Below are positions 1-5,331 of a stretch of DNA of 7,015 nt, in pieces; the stretch's first letter is position 1, and each line of letters begins with the position of its first letter. The stretch comes from JANNHP01 sp031404455. Lineage in GTDB: Bacteria > Planctomycetota > JAJSAM01 > JAJVHW01. Position numbers and translations under genes: made by a program. The notes beneath the pieces were generated by a model that saw only the letters and a list, made by a program, of their open reading frames with translations, was not told the DNA's origin and ran no database searches. The DNA lies in the NCBI GenBank assembly GCA_031404455.1, contig JANNHP010000137.1, positions 1-7,015 on the forward strand, read 5' to 3'.

Positions 1-129
1 GTTACCGCGGAACACGTCCACGAGGAACACGCGCCCGTTCCTGTGGAGCGTCTGCGCCACCCAGATCGTCAGGAGGGCCGAGAGACCCACGTAGACGAGG
101 TACGTCACGACCTTCGGGTCCTGGAACAT
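1..129 (-). CDS. Small conserved-looking membrane protein, N-terminal 43 residues only (3' end beyond window)
   Basis: An ATG at 129-127 opens a frame of 43 codons with no stop before the window edge. The peptide begins MFQDPKVVTYLVY, has a hydrophobic stretch at about residues 8-27 that should form a transmembrane helix, and continues with a basic, hydrophilic segment (HRNGRVFLVDVFRGN). It resembles short integral membrane proteins of unknown function that I recall from high-GC bacteria, but I cannot name a family. The start is supported by GGAGAG four bases upstream (134-139) and by a promoter-like pair further up. The gene is preceded by two identical palindromes, one overlapping its predicted -10 box, so repressor control is likely. 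It follows the phosphatase gene on the same strand after 111 bases but appears to have its own promoter. Function unknown. Confidence 0.7.
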   Translation of the reverse strand, partial: MFQDPKVVTYLVYVGLSALLTIWVAQTLHRNGRVFLVDVFRGN

Positions 130-133
130 CGCG

Positions 134-139
134 CTCTCC
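134..139 (-). promoter_or_regulatory. Ribosome binding site of the membrane protein gene
   Basis: GGAGAG on the minus strand lies four bases before the ATG at 129. The spacing is short but usable, and it supports this ATG. Just upstream, within the predicted 5' leader, CGGGCG (145-150) and CGCCCG (153-158) could pair into a small hairpin next to the site; whether it matters is unknown. Confidence 0.45.
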
Positions 140-160
140 GATCCCGGGCGTGCGCCCGAC

Positions 161-174
161 TTGAACGCGTTCAA
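161..174. promoter_or_regulatory. Palindromic operator, copy 1 (promoter-proximal)
   Basis: TTGAACGCGTTCAA is a perfect 14-bp palindrome. It fits the form TnnAACnnGTTnnA, published for the TetR-family repressor KstR, so a TetR-type dimer is the natural candidate ligand; the actual regulator is not in the window. On the minus strand it overlaps the predicted -10 hexamer TATCTT of the gene starting at 129, a position suited to repression. The identical sequence, including the AGATA flank, recurs 48 bases away. Confidence 0.75.
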
Positions 175-200
175 GATACCCCGTCGCGGGCGCCGCGCAA
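173..200 (-). promoter_or_regulatory. Predicted promoter of the membrane protein gene
   Basis: On the minus strand TTGCGC (195-200) and TATCTT (173-178) are separated by 16 bases, a plausible -35/-10 pair for a housekeeping sigma factor. Transcription would start near 165, giving a leader of about 36 bases that contains the GGAGAG site. The -10 box shares bases with the first palindrome. This is a sequence-pattern prediction only. Confidence 0.45.
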
Positions 201-208
201 GGGACATT

Positions 209-222
209 TTGAACGCGTTCAA
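209..222. promoter_or_regulatory. Palindromic operator, copy 2 (promoter-distal)
   Basis: This is a second exact copy of TTGAACGCGTTCAA. The identity extends rightward through AGATA, giving 18 identical bases at 161-178 and 209-226. It sits upstream of the predicted -35 box of the minus-strand gene starting at 129 and about 19 bases beyond the stop codon of the phosphatase gene. The centre-to-centre distance is 48 bases, about 4.6 helical turns, so the two dimers would not sit on exactly the same face of straight B-DNA. Two exact copies within 111 non-coding bases are very unlikely by chance. Confidence 0.75.
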
Positions 223-240
223 GATAGTTGGGCGAAGGGA

Positions 241-903
241 TCAGCGGGCAGCCGCGAGCGCCCCGAGGGCCCGGAGTTGCGCGCGGTTCAGCCGGATGGA
301 CGGTCTCGCCCGGCGGACGAACTCGACGGCCGCCGCCGCGTCCGGAACGAGCCCCCGAGCGAGCACGACCGCGGCGACGATCGTCGCGGAGCGGCCGTTG
401 CCTGCGGCGCAATGGACGTACACTTCGCCGCGCCGCGCATCGATCCACTCGACGGCGCGCGCGAGCGTCGCGGCGTCGGGAGCGGTTGCGTCGAGGAGCG
501 GGACGCACAGGTACTCGCGGCCCTCGACGCCGGGGGACACCGGGAACTCGCTCGTCATGTCGACGACGGCCGTAACGGACGCGGGGAGTTCGCCGCCTAG
601 CGGACGCCGCCCGAGCCGGAGGCCCGGCGCGATCTCGTGCCCGAACCGCCCGCGCCGAGCGCGCAGGCGCCACACCGTCCACATCACGGCGAGGAACGGC
701 AGCAGCACCGCCACGTGCGCGACGCGGACCCGCCCGTCTTCCCGCTTGCCGAACACGCGCGGCCCGGCGCCCGCGTAGCCCGCCGCGACGACACTCCACG
801 AGATCCCGCTCCAGAGGAGCAGCACGCCGCCGGCGCCGCCGAGCTCCGAGCCCCACGCCGCCTGGAGTACGCCGAACACCGCGAACGTCAGCGCGTACCT
901 CAC
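241..903 (-). CDS. Membrane-anchored dual-specificity (tyrosine-type) protein phosphatase
   Basis: This encodes a 220-residue cysteine-dependent phosphatase. The signature loop HCAAGNGRS is at residues 164-172, with catalytic Cys165 and phosphate-binding Arg171; Asp138 in VPLLDAT lies 27 residues upstream, where the general acid of dual-specificity phosphatases is expected. The tail VRRARPSIRLNRAQL (about 196-210) also matches that fold. The N-terminal ~80 residues are hydrophobic with probably three membrane helices (about 3-20, 24-44, 61-80), followed by RARR, which suggests a cytoplasmic catalytic domain. The GTG start at 903-901 overlaps the TGA of the upstream oxidoreductase by four bases (GTGA), so the two are probably translationally coupled. 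The substrate cannot be read from sequence: phosphoproteins, phosphoinositide-like lipids or other phosphoesters are all possible for this fold. The domain call is firm; the biological role is unknown. Confidence 0.9.
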   Translation of the reverse strand: MRYALTFAVFGVLQAAWGSELGGAGGVLLLWSGISWSVVAAGYAGAGPRVFGKREDGRVRVAHVAVLLPFLAVMWTVWRLRARRGRFGHEIAPGLRLGRRPLGGELPASVTAVVDMTSEFPVSPGVEGREYLCVPLLDATAPDAATLARAVEWIDARRGEVYVHCAAGNGRSATIVAAVVLARGLVPDAAAAVEFVRRARPSIRLNRAQLRALGALAAAR

Positions 904-2717
904 GCCCCGACCGCGAACCCCTCGGCCTCGGCCATCGCGTCGAACTTCGCCACGACGCGGTCGCGCAGCGCGCCGAAGAACTCTTCCGTGTTGAAGTGGG
1001 GAAGCTCGATCTGCGGGTACTCGCGGTGGACCTCGGCGGGCATGACGTAGTCCTCGCGGCGGAAGCCGTTCGTGCGCTCCATGCGCCAGCCGCGGAGATA
1101 CGTGCGCATCACCACGCGCTTCAGGTCGTCCGCGGTGAGATCGAGCCCCGAGATGGCGTTGATCGCGGGCGCGATCGCGTCGTCCGGGAGTCCCGTGAAC
1201 TTGCAGCCGCCGAGGATGTCGTCGCGGATCATCGTCGGCCCGCGGCGCGTGATGGCGTCCACCCAGTAGTCGAGGCCGGTCTCCTTCTCGTAGACGAGCA
1301 GGAGATACGTGCGCATCGACATGTGCCCGCCCGCGAGCGCGAACGGATAGCCGGGGTTCGTCTGCGGCAGGTACGCCGGGAACTCCATGCCCTTGCAGTG
1401 CATGGCGTAGCCGGGTTCTCCGAGGTGCTCGGCGAGTCGCTTCGTGCCGCGGCCGAGGAGTTCGAGACGGCCCGCGGCGATCTCAAGGACGAGGCGTTTC
1501 GCGCCCTCCACGTCGCCGAACGTGACGCCTCCCGCGATCGCCTTCCCGTCCGTCGCGTGGCGGCGGTTGTACTCCATCACGTACGAGAGCGTGACGCCGC
1601 ACGAGATGGAGTCCATGCCGAGTTCGTCGACGAGTTCCACGAGGTCGAGCGCCGACTCGATGTCGAAGATGCCGAGGTTCGACGAGAGGAGGTTGAGCGG
1701 TTCGAAGTCGAGCTTCGCGCGGAAGCGGCCGGCCTTGCCGTCCTCCGCCTTGTCGTAGACGTTCTTGTGGCATCGGATCCCGCAGCGGTAGCACGCCTCG
1801 TCCTTGACGACGTGCGTGTGCTCCACGTTCTCGCGGTAGAGCGGCACCGACGCGTCGCCGCCCGTCGGGACGAAGTTCATCTCCGGCATCGCGTGCACGG
1901 GATTGAGCGCCGTGTAGTTCGCCCACGTGCCGCCGCCGCCGCCCGACTTCGCCTCGCGGAAGCGGGAGGAGCCCTTGCCGCGCGCGACCTCCATGTTGAT
2001 GTCTTTCAACGCTGCGGGCTGCGGCGCGGGCGGCGGGTCGGGGCAGTCGGCCGCGATCGCGAGGAGGTTCTTCGATCCCATCACGCCGCCGATTCCGCCG
2101 CGTCCGCAGAAGCGCATCTTCGGGTCGCCCGACTTCAACTGGTTCTCGGTGGAGAGGCCGATCGCGGCGTAGCGCACGGAGGCGAAGTTCTCGCCCGCCG
2201 GTCCGAGCGCCGCGAAGTGCGCGTTCGGGAAGCGCGCGTGGAGCGCCTGGATCTTCGCGTTGATCTTCTTCCCCGCGAGGTCGGCGCCGTCTTCGAAGAG
2301 GAACTTCGCGCCGTCGCCGTCCTTCACCACGCGGAGCAGCGTCGGCTTCTCGCAGCGTCCGGTGAAGACGACCTCCTCGATGCCCATCTGACGGAGCTTC
2401 GTCCCGAACTTGCAGCTTCCCGCGGTCCAGAGCGGCGACGGGCGTCCGTCGGGCGACGACTTGAGCGGCGACCACGCGTGGAAGAACGTGCGCAGTCCCG
2501 TCATGAACGGCGTGCCCGAGAGGATGCCGAGGTTCAGGACGAGCGCGGCGCGCGGGTCGTACGCGTCGGCGACGGGCCGCGTCTCCAGCAGTTTGAACGC
2601 CCGCGCGATGCCGCCGAGCGCGTCCTCGAGATCCGCGCACGCCGCACGCTCGTGTTGCACGGTCCGCGTCGTCAGGTCCACCCAGTACCGGGACACGACG
2701 ATGTCGGTCGGTCTCAT
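900..2717 (-). CDS. Aldehyde ferredoxin oxidoreductase (AOR) family protein, tungsten/pterin and [4Fe-4S]
   Basis: This 605-residue protein, about the length of archaeal AOR, belongs to the family that oxidises aldehydes to carboxylates with ferredoxin as acceptor, using a tungsten bis-pyranopterin and one [4Fe-4S] cluster. The N-terminal pterin domain contains YWVDLTT (11-17) and NLGILSGTP (62-70). The family hallmark GRGGIGGVMGSKNLLAI is at 205-221. Cluster ligands appear as C309-x2-C312-x3-C316 plus a distal C505 in GGCKFTG. DSISCG (369-374), KGMEFPAY (442-449) and H465, a likely match to the active-site histidine of Pyrococcus AOR, lie in the C-terminal domains. No Shine-Dalgarno precedes the ATG; a TAGACT -10 box eight bases upstream suggests a leaderless mRNA. 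It lies 60 bases after thiI, and its TGA overlaps the phosphatase GTG. No ferredoxin or cofactor gene is adjacent. The subfamily (general aldehyde, glyceraldehyde-3-phosphate or other) and substrate cannot be assigned. Confidence 0.93.
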   Translation of the reverse strand: MRPTDIVVSRYWVDLTTRTVQHERAACADLEDALGGIARAFKLLETRPVADAYDPRAALVLNLGILSGTPFMTGLRTFFHAWSPLKSSPDGRPSPLWTAGSCKFGTKLRQMGIEEVVFTGRCEKPTLLRVVKDGDGAKFLFEDGADLAGKKINAKIQALHARFPNAHFAALGPAGENFASVRYAAIGLSTENQLKSGDPKMRFCGRGGIGGVMGSKNLLAIAADCPDPPPAPQPAALKDINMEVARGKGSSRFREAKSGGGGGTWANYTALNPVHAMPEMNFVPTGGDASVPLYRENVEHTHVVKDEACYRCGIRCHKNVYDKAEDGKAGRFRAKLDFEPLNLLSSNLGIFDIESALDLVELVDELGMDSISCGVTLSYVMEYNRRHATDGKAIAGGVTFGDVEGAKRLVLEIAAGRLELLGRGTKRLAEHLGEPGYAMHCKGMEFPAYLPQTNPGYPFALAGGHMSMRTYLLLVYEKETGLDYWVDAITRRGPTMIRDDILGGCKFTGLPDDAIAPAINAISGLDLTADDLKRVVMRTYLRGWRMERTNGFRREDYVMPAEVHREYPQIELPHFNTEEFFGALRDRVVAKFDAMAEAEGFAVGA

Positions 2718-2725
2718 GGGGCGGG

Positions 2726-2731
2726 AGTCTA
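2726..2731 (-). promoter_or_regulatory. Predicted -10 box of the AOR-family gene
   Basis: The minus strand reads TAGACT followed by CCCGCCCC and then the ATG. Eight bases between a -10 hexamer and the start codon would put the transcription start at or next to the ATG, that is, a leaderless message. This agrees with the absence of any purine-rich ribosome binding site. No convincing -35 box is visible. The same arrangement appears at 4104-4109. Confidence 0.4.
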
Positions 2732-2777
2732 ACGGGATGCGATGCCCGGCCGGGTCGGCGATCTCCCAACGCCTCCT

Positions 2778-3935
2778 TCAGAACCGGTGCGTCTCCCGCG
2801 CCGCGAGCGCCGCGGTCACGAGGGCGTCGATGTCGAGCCCCGACTCGCAGTCGCGCAGCGACTGGACGGTCGCCGCCGTCGCGGGGTGCTTCGCGACCAT
2901 CAGCCCGCAGCAGTCCTCGCCCGCGCGGATCGAGACCTCGTACGTGCCGATGCGCTGTGCCACGCCGACCGTGTCCATCTTGTTCGCGCCGATGAGCGGC
3001 GTGAGGACGGGCGGTTCGGCCGCGTCGTAGACGGCCGCGAGGTTCGGCAGCGTCTGCGACGCGACCTGGCCCACGGCGTCGCCGACGATCGTCGCGAGCG
3101 CCTGCTCCTCGCGGCGGACGACGTTCGCGACGCGCAGCATCGCGCGGCGGTAGAGGAGCATGCGCAGGTCCGCGGGCGACGCGGCGACGATCGCCTGCTG
3201 GATGTCCTCGAACGGCACGAGGTGGAGCGTCATGAAACCCTGGTGCCGCGCGAGCGCGCGCCCGAGGTCGAGGATCTTCTCGCGCACGCCCTCGCCCGAG
3301 AACGAGCGGTTCCAGAGGTGGAGGCCGACGACCTCGCAGCCCCGCACCATCATCCGCCACGCCGCGACCGGCGAGTCGATGCCGCCCGACATCAGCGCCA
3401 CGGCTTTGCCCGCCGTGCCCGTCGGCAGTCCGCCCGGGCCGAAGCGCTTCGCGTCGTGGACGTAGCCCGCCTTCGTGTCCACCTCGATGCGGTACTCGGA
3501 ATCGGGATGGTGGACGTCCACCGGCCGCGCCGTCGCCTCGATGACGGCCGCGCCGATCTCGCGATTGAGCCGCATGCTGTCGAACGGCAGGTTCTTCTCC
3601 GAGCGCCGCGCGTGGATCTTGAACGAGCCCTTGCGCCGCTTCGCGAGCTCGACCGTCGCGTCGCGGAGCGCCTCGAGCGTCGGCTCCGTCCGCACCGCGG
3701 GCGTCACCCACTCGACGCCTGGCGTGCGCGCCACTGCGTCGAGGACGGCGTCGTGCGACTCCTGCGCGATCCCCGCGAGTGGGAAGACGATGCGCCCCGA
3801 CTCGCGCCGCGGGTCGATCACGCCCCACGGGCGCACGATCCGCGCCACGCCGCGGACGAGTGCCTTCTCGAAGAAGGACCGGTTGCCGGACTTGGTGCCG
3901 ATCTCTCCGTAGTGCAGGACGACGTGGTCGTACAT
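2778..3935 (-). CDS. thiI: tRNA 4-thiouridine synthetase ThiI, short form without rhodanese domain
   Basis: The 385-residue protein has the ThiI layout: N-terminal ferredoxin-like region beginning MYDHVVLHYGEIGTKSGNR, a THUMP RNA-binding domain to about residue 165, and an adenylating PP-loop domain with SGGIDSP at 183-189. GQVASQT (289-295), the TYEVSI segment (331-336) and the Cys pair 342-343 followed by KHP are also typical. ThiI adenylates U8 of tRNA so that sulfur from a cysteine desulfurase can form s4U. The C-terminal rhodanese domain of Escherichia coli ThiI is absent; short forms such as that of Bacillus use a dedicated desulfurase (NifZ) and do not need it. The frame is open further upstream, but residue homology starts at this ATG. 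There is no Shine-Dalgarno; TCATCT (3943-3948) seven bases before the ATG is a weak -10 candidate. It probably heads the minus-strand cluster with the AOR gene. Confidence 0.93.
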   Translation of the reverse strand: MYDHVVLHYGEIGTKSGNRSFFEKALVRGVARIVRPWGVIDPRRESGRIVFPLAGIAQESHDAVLDAVARTPGVEWVTPAVRTEPTLEALRDATVELAKRRKGSFKIHARRSEKNLPFDSMRLNREIGAAVIEATARPVDVHHPDSEYRIEVDTKAGYVHDAKRFGPGGLPTGTAGKAVALMSGGIDSPVAAWRMMVRGCEVVGLHLWNRSFSGEGVREKILDLGRALARHQGFMTLHLVPFEDIQQAIVAASPADLRMLLYRRAMLRVANVVRREEQALATIVGDAVGQVASQTLPNLAAVYDAAEPPVLTPLIGANKMDTVGVAQRIGTYEVSIRAGEDCCGLMVAKHPATAATVQSLRDCESGLDIDALVTAALAARETHRF

Positions 3936-4116
3936 GGGCCCGAGATGATCCACGGCGGGCGGGCCGCGTCTCCAAGGACGACGACCGGTGGCGGAACATT
4001 CGTTCCTCGTGACGAGTGGAGCCGGCCGTGACTCCCGGCCTGCCGGAGCCTGCGATCCTCGCCGAAATCCGATCGCGCCCCTCGCGCCGGACGGTCCATC
4101 GGGTAAGCTCCCGCCG
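3936..4116. other. Divergent intergenic region between thiI and the redoxin gene
   Basis: These 181 bases separate two outward-facing genes and should carry both promoters. The long open frames through it are extensions of the neighbouring genes without family similarity. Two small inverted repeats are visible: GGAAC (3993-3997) with GTTCC (4002-4006), and CTCGTGACGAG (4006-4016). Either could be a regulator site, but such short repeats are common in GC-rich DNA and I assign no function. Confidence 0.4.
4104..4109 (+). promoter_or_regulatory. Predicted -10 box of the redoxin gene
   Basis: TAAGCT is followed by CCCGCCG and then ATG at 4117. The seven-base distance would place transcription initiation at the start codon, a leaderless message, and no Shine-Dalgarno is present. 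The downstream bases closely match those following the TAGACT box of the AOR gene. No clear -35 box is seen. Confidence 0.4.
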
Positions 4117-4776
4117 ATGCGCCGCCTCGTCCTCACCGTCACGCTCGCCCTCGCCGCGTTCGCGGCGCCGGCGCTGACGGGCGACGAGCCGATTCCGGCG
4201 ATGCGGGTCGCCTCGCAGACGGAGCCCGTGGCGACCGGCGGCGCGCTGCCGCCGGAACTGCGCGTCACGCCCGTCTCGCTCGGCGCCGCGGCACCCGCCG
4301 ATCCGGTGCCGCTCGCGTCGTTCGGCGGGGACACCGAGAAGCCGCTCGTCGTCCTCTTCTGGTCGTCGCGCTGCCCGGTCTGCCGCCGGTACGGCCCCGT
4401 GCTGAAGTCGCTCGCGAAGGACTACGAGGGCCGCGCGCGCGTCGCCGTCGTCTTCCCGAACGCCACCGAGACCGCGGCCGACATCGCGACCTGGCTCGAC
4501 GCCACCGGCGCGACGGGCGCGCTCGCGCTCGACCCGAAGCGCGAGGCGGCGAGTGCCCTCGGCGCGACCGTCACGCCGACCGTGCTCGTCTTCGACGCCG
4601 CGGGCACGCTGAAGTACCGCGGCCCGATCGACGACGACCGCCGCGCGCGCCGCCGCGACACCACGGACCTCCTGCGCGTCGCGCTCGAGTCGGTGCTCGC
4701 GGGCAAGCCCGTCGAGAACCCCGAGCCGCGCGCGTTCGGCTCGTCAGTTCGGGGCCGTCCGGCCGATCGTCGGTAA
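4117..4776 (+). CDS. Exported thioredoxin-fold (TlpA/redoxin-like) thiol-disulfide protein
   Basis: This encodes 219 residues. An N-terminal signal peptide (MRRLVLTVTLALAAFAAPA, cleavage near residue 19-22) implies export to the periplasm or cell surface. After a low-complexity, Ala/Pro-rich linker, a thioredoxin fold starts near residue 65: VVLFWSSRCPVC carries the redox pair Cys86 and Cys89, and VTP at 152-154 provides the cis-proline. The segment YRGPIDDDRR (168-177) followed by a helix ending VLAGKPVENPEP resembles AhpC/TSA-type redoxins that I associate with planctomycetes. In those a Cys often follows a Gly in the tail; here the tail reads AFGSSVRG, with no Cys. The start was placed at 4117 because the signal peptide begins there and the upstream extension of the frame is charged and featureless. 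Its redox partner and substrate are unknown. Confidence 0.85.
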   Translation: MRRLVLTVTLALAAFAAPALTGDEPIPAMRVASQTEPVATGGALPPELRVTPVSLGAAAPADPVPLASFGGDTEKPLVVLFWSSRCPVCRRYGPVLKSLAKDYEGRARVAVVFPNATETAADIATWLDATGATGALALDPKREAASALGATVTPTVLVFDAAGTLKYRGPIDDDRRARRRDTTDLLRVALESVLAGKPVENPEPRAFGSSVRGRPADRR

Positions 4777-4779
4777 CCT
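4774..4779 (+). promoter_or_regulatory. Possible -10 box of the DUF6941-like gene
   Basis: TAACCT, sharing the TAA stop codon of the redoxin gene, has the same TAnnCT form as the boxes at 2726-2731 and 4104-4109 and is likewise followed by CC-GC. Transcription from it would begin near 4786, leaving about 22 bases before the GTG at 4808 with room for the GGAG site. It could serve as a secondary promoter within the plus-strand cluster. Confidence 0.3.
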
Positions 4780-4797
4780 CCGCGCTCCCTCGAACCC

Positions 4798-4801
4798 GGA
4801 G
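4798..4801 (+). promoter_or_regulatory. Ribosome binding site deciding a GTG start
   Basis: GGAG lies six bases before GTG at 4808. No ATG is available in frame near this point, so the site supports GTG as the start codon of the small beta-rich protein. Confidence 0.5.
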
Positions 4802-4807
4802 TACGAC

Positions 4808-5203
4808 GTGTCCCAGACGAAGATCGGCTACCTCATCCTCTGCGACGGCCACGCGAAGGTCGGCGGGAAGGACTGCATTCTCGGCGTCTTCAACCGCATC
4901 TTCGTGCAGCGCTTCACCGCGCAGCACGAGCAGTGCTTCCTAGCGTTCGAGCTCTGGACGGCGCCCGGCAAGCACGAGCTCAAGGTCAAGATCGTGGACA
5001 CCGACGGCAAGGACCTCGTCCCCGAGCTCGGCCCGCTCGAGATGCAGGTGTCGCCCGTCGGCCAGGGCTCCGGCGCCATCCAGCTCCGCGGCCTGCCTCT
5101 GCCGAAGCAGGGCATCTACAGCTTCATCATGAGCGTGGACGGCGAGCAGATCGGGGCTCGGGACCTGTTCGTGGAGACGGTTCCGGCGCCGCCGCGGCAG
5201 TAG
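4808..5203 (+). CDS. Small beta-rich protein of unknown function, resembling DUF6941
   Basis: The 131-residue product starts at GTG and has no signal peptide or membrane helix. Its opening, IGYLILCDGHAKVGGKDCILGVFNRIF (in pieces: LCDGHAK, GKDCILGVF), matches the pattern I recall for DUF6941 proteins, where a Cys-Asp pair is followed by a Gly-Lys turn and an LxGVF strand. The tail, with LPLPKQGIYSFIMSVDGEQI (98-117), has the alternating hydrophobic pattern of a beta sandwich ending in a long hairpin. Three cysteines occur at 12, 23 and 43. It starts 31 bases after the redoxin gene and may be cotranscribed with it. No function is known for this family to my knowledge. The family assignment is from memory of the motif and is moderately sure; the coding call is firm. 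Confidence 0.75.
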   Translation: MSQTKIGYLILCDGHAKVGGKDCILGVFNRIFVQRFTAQHEQCFLAFELWTAPGKHELKVKIVDTDGKDLVPELGPLEMQVSPVGQGSGAIQLRGLPLPKQGIYSFIMSVDGEQIGARDLFVETVPAPPRQ

Positions 5204-5221
5204 GCGATAGGCGATATGCGG
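5201..5221 (+). repeat. Short tandem repeat of TAGGCGA
   Basis: TAGGCGA (5201-5207) and TAGGCGA (5208-5214) are perfect 7-bp tandem units, followed by a degenerate TATGCGG (5215-5221). The first unit begins with the TAG stop of the preceding gene, and the array runs into the left arm of the large inverted repeat, so both probably belong to one element. Confidence 0.65.
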
Positions 5222-5309
5222 TGCCAGGAACGAGTCGTCGGCGAGCGGCGCGGTCGAACTCGCGGTGACGGTACTTCGCCGACGACTCGTTCCTGGCACC
5301 GTGTATCGC
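5211..5309. repeat. Long imperfect palindrome (REP/MITE-like intergenic element)
   Basis: The arms 5211-5244 and 5276-5309 are inverted copies: 25 consecutive bases pair perfectly (5220-5244 with 5276-5300), and the outer nine pair except at two positions that would be G-U wobbles in RNA. The transcript could therefore fold into a continuous 34-bp stem with a 31-base loop (5245-5275). The arm core is GTGCCAGGAACGAGTCGTCG. It lies between two plus-strand genes, directly after the stop codon of the first. It lacks a T-run, so it is not a canonical intrinsic terminator. A diverged copy of the left arm is found at 6662-6692, which argues for a dispersed repeat such as a REP or MITE. No transposase is visible here. 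Confidence 0.9.
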
Positions 5310-5321
5310 GAATCTCACCGT

Positions 5322-5326
5322 GGAGG
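5322..5326 (+). promoter_or_regulatory. Ribosome binding site of the secreted 403-residue protein
   Basis: GGAGG five bases before ATG 5332 is a strong Shine-Dalgarno sequence. It lies inside the alternative GTG start at 5320, so the shorter form starting at 5332 is the likely one. No clear promoter is seen between the inverted repeat and this site. Confidence 0.7.
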
Positions 5327-5331
5327 TCTCG

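Noticed and set aside
996..2732. A 578-codon open frame on the plus strand
   Set aside because: It is antisense to the AOR-family gene, whose motifs are unmistakable. Its product is an Arg/Val/Glu-rich mirror of that gene with no domain features.
1483..3999. An 838-codon open frame on the minus strand
   Set aside because: It overlaps thiI and the AOR gene in another frame, is an Arg/Ala/Pro-rich product typical of shifted GC-rich reading, and spans both genes without any recognisable motif.
2742..4031. A 429-codon open frame on the plus strand
   Set aside because: It lies antisense to thiI and has the same low-complexity composition. The ThiI motifs on the other strand settle the coding strand.
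3988..4116. A 43-codon N-terminal extension of the redoxin
   Set aside because: It would bury the clear signal peptide internally, and the added residues show no structure; ATG 4117 is the better start.
3936..4334. A 133-codon N-terminal extension of ThiI
   Set aside because: The extension is low-complexity, overlaps the redoxin gene antisense, and ThiI homology begins precisely at the MYDHVV start.
5211..5309. The palindrome as a classical rho-independent terminator
   Set aside because: The loop is 31 bases and no T-run follows on either strand; the diverged arm copy elsewhere fits a dispersed repeat better.
5320..5331. GTG start four codons upstream of the secreted protein
   Set aside because: The GGAGG Shine-Dalgarno is part of these codons and is spaced correctly for ATG 5332, not for the GTG.
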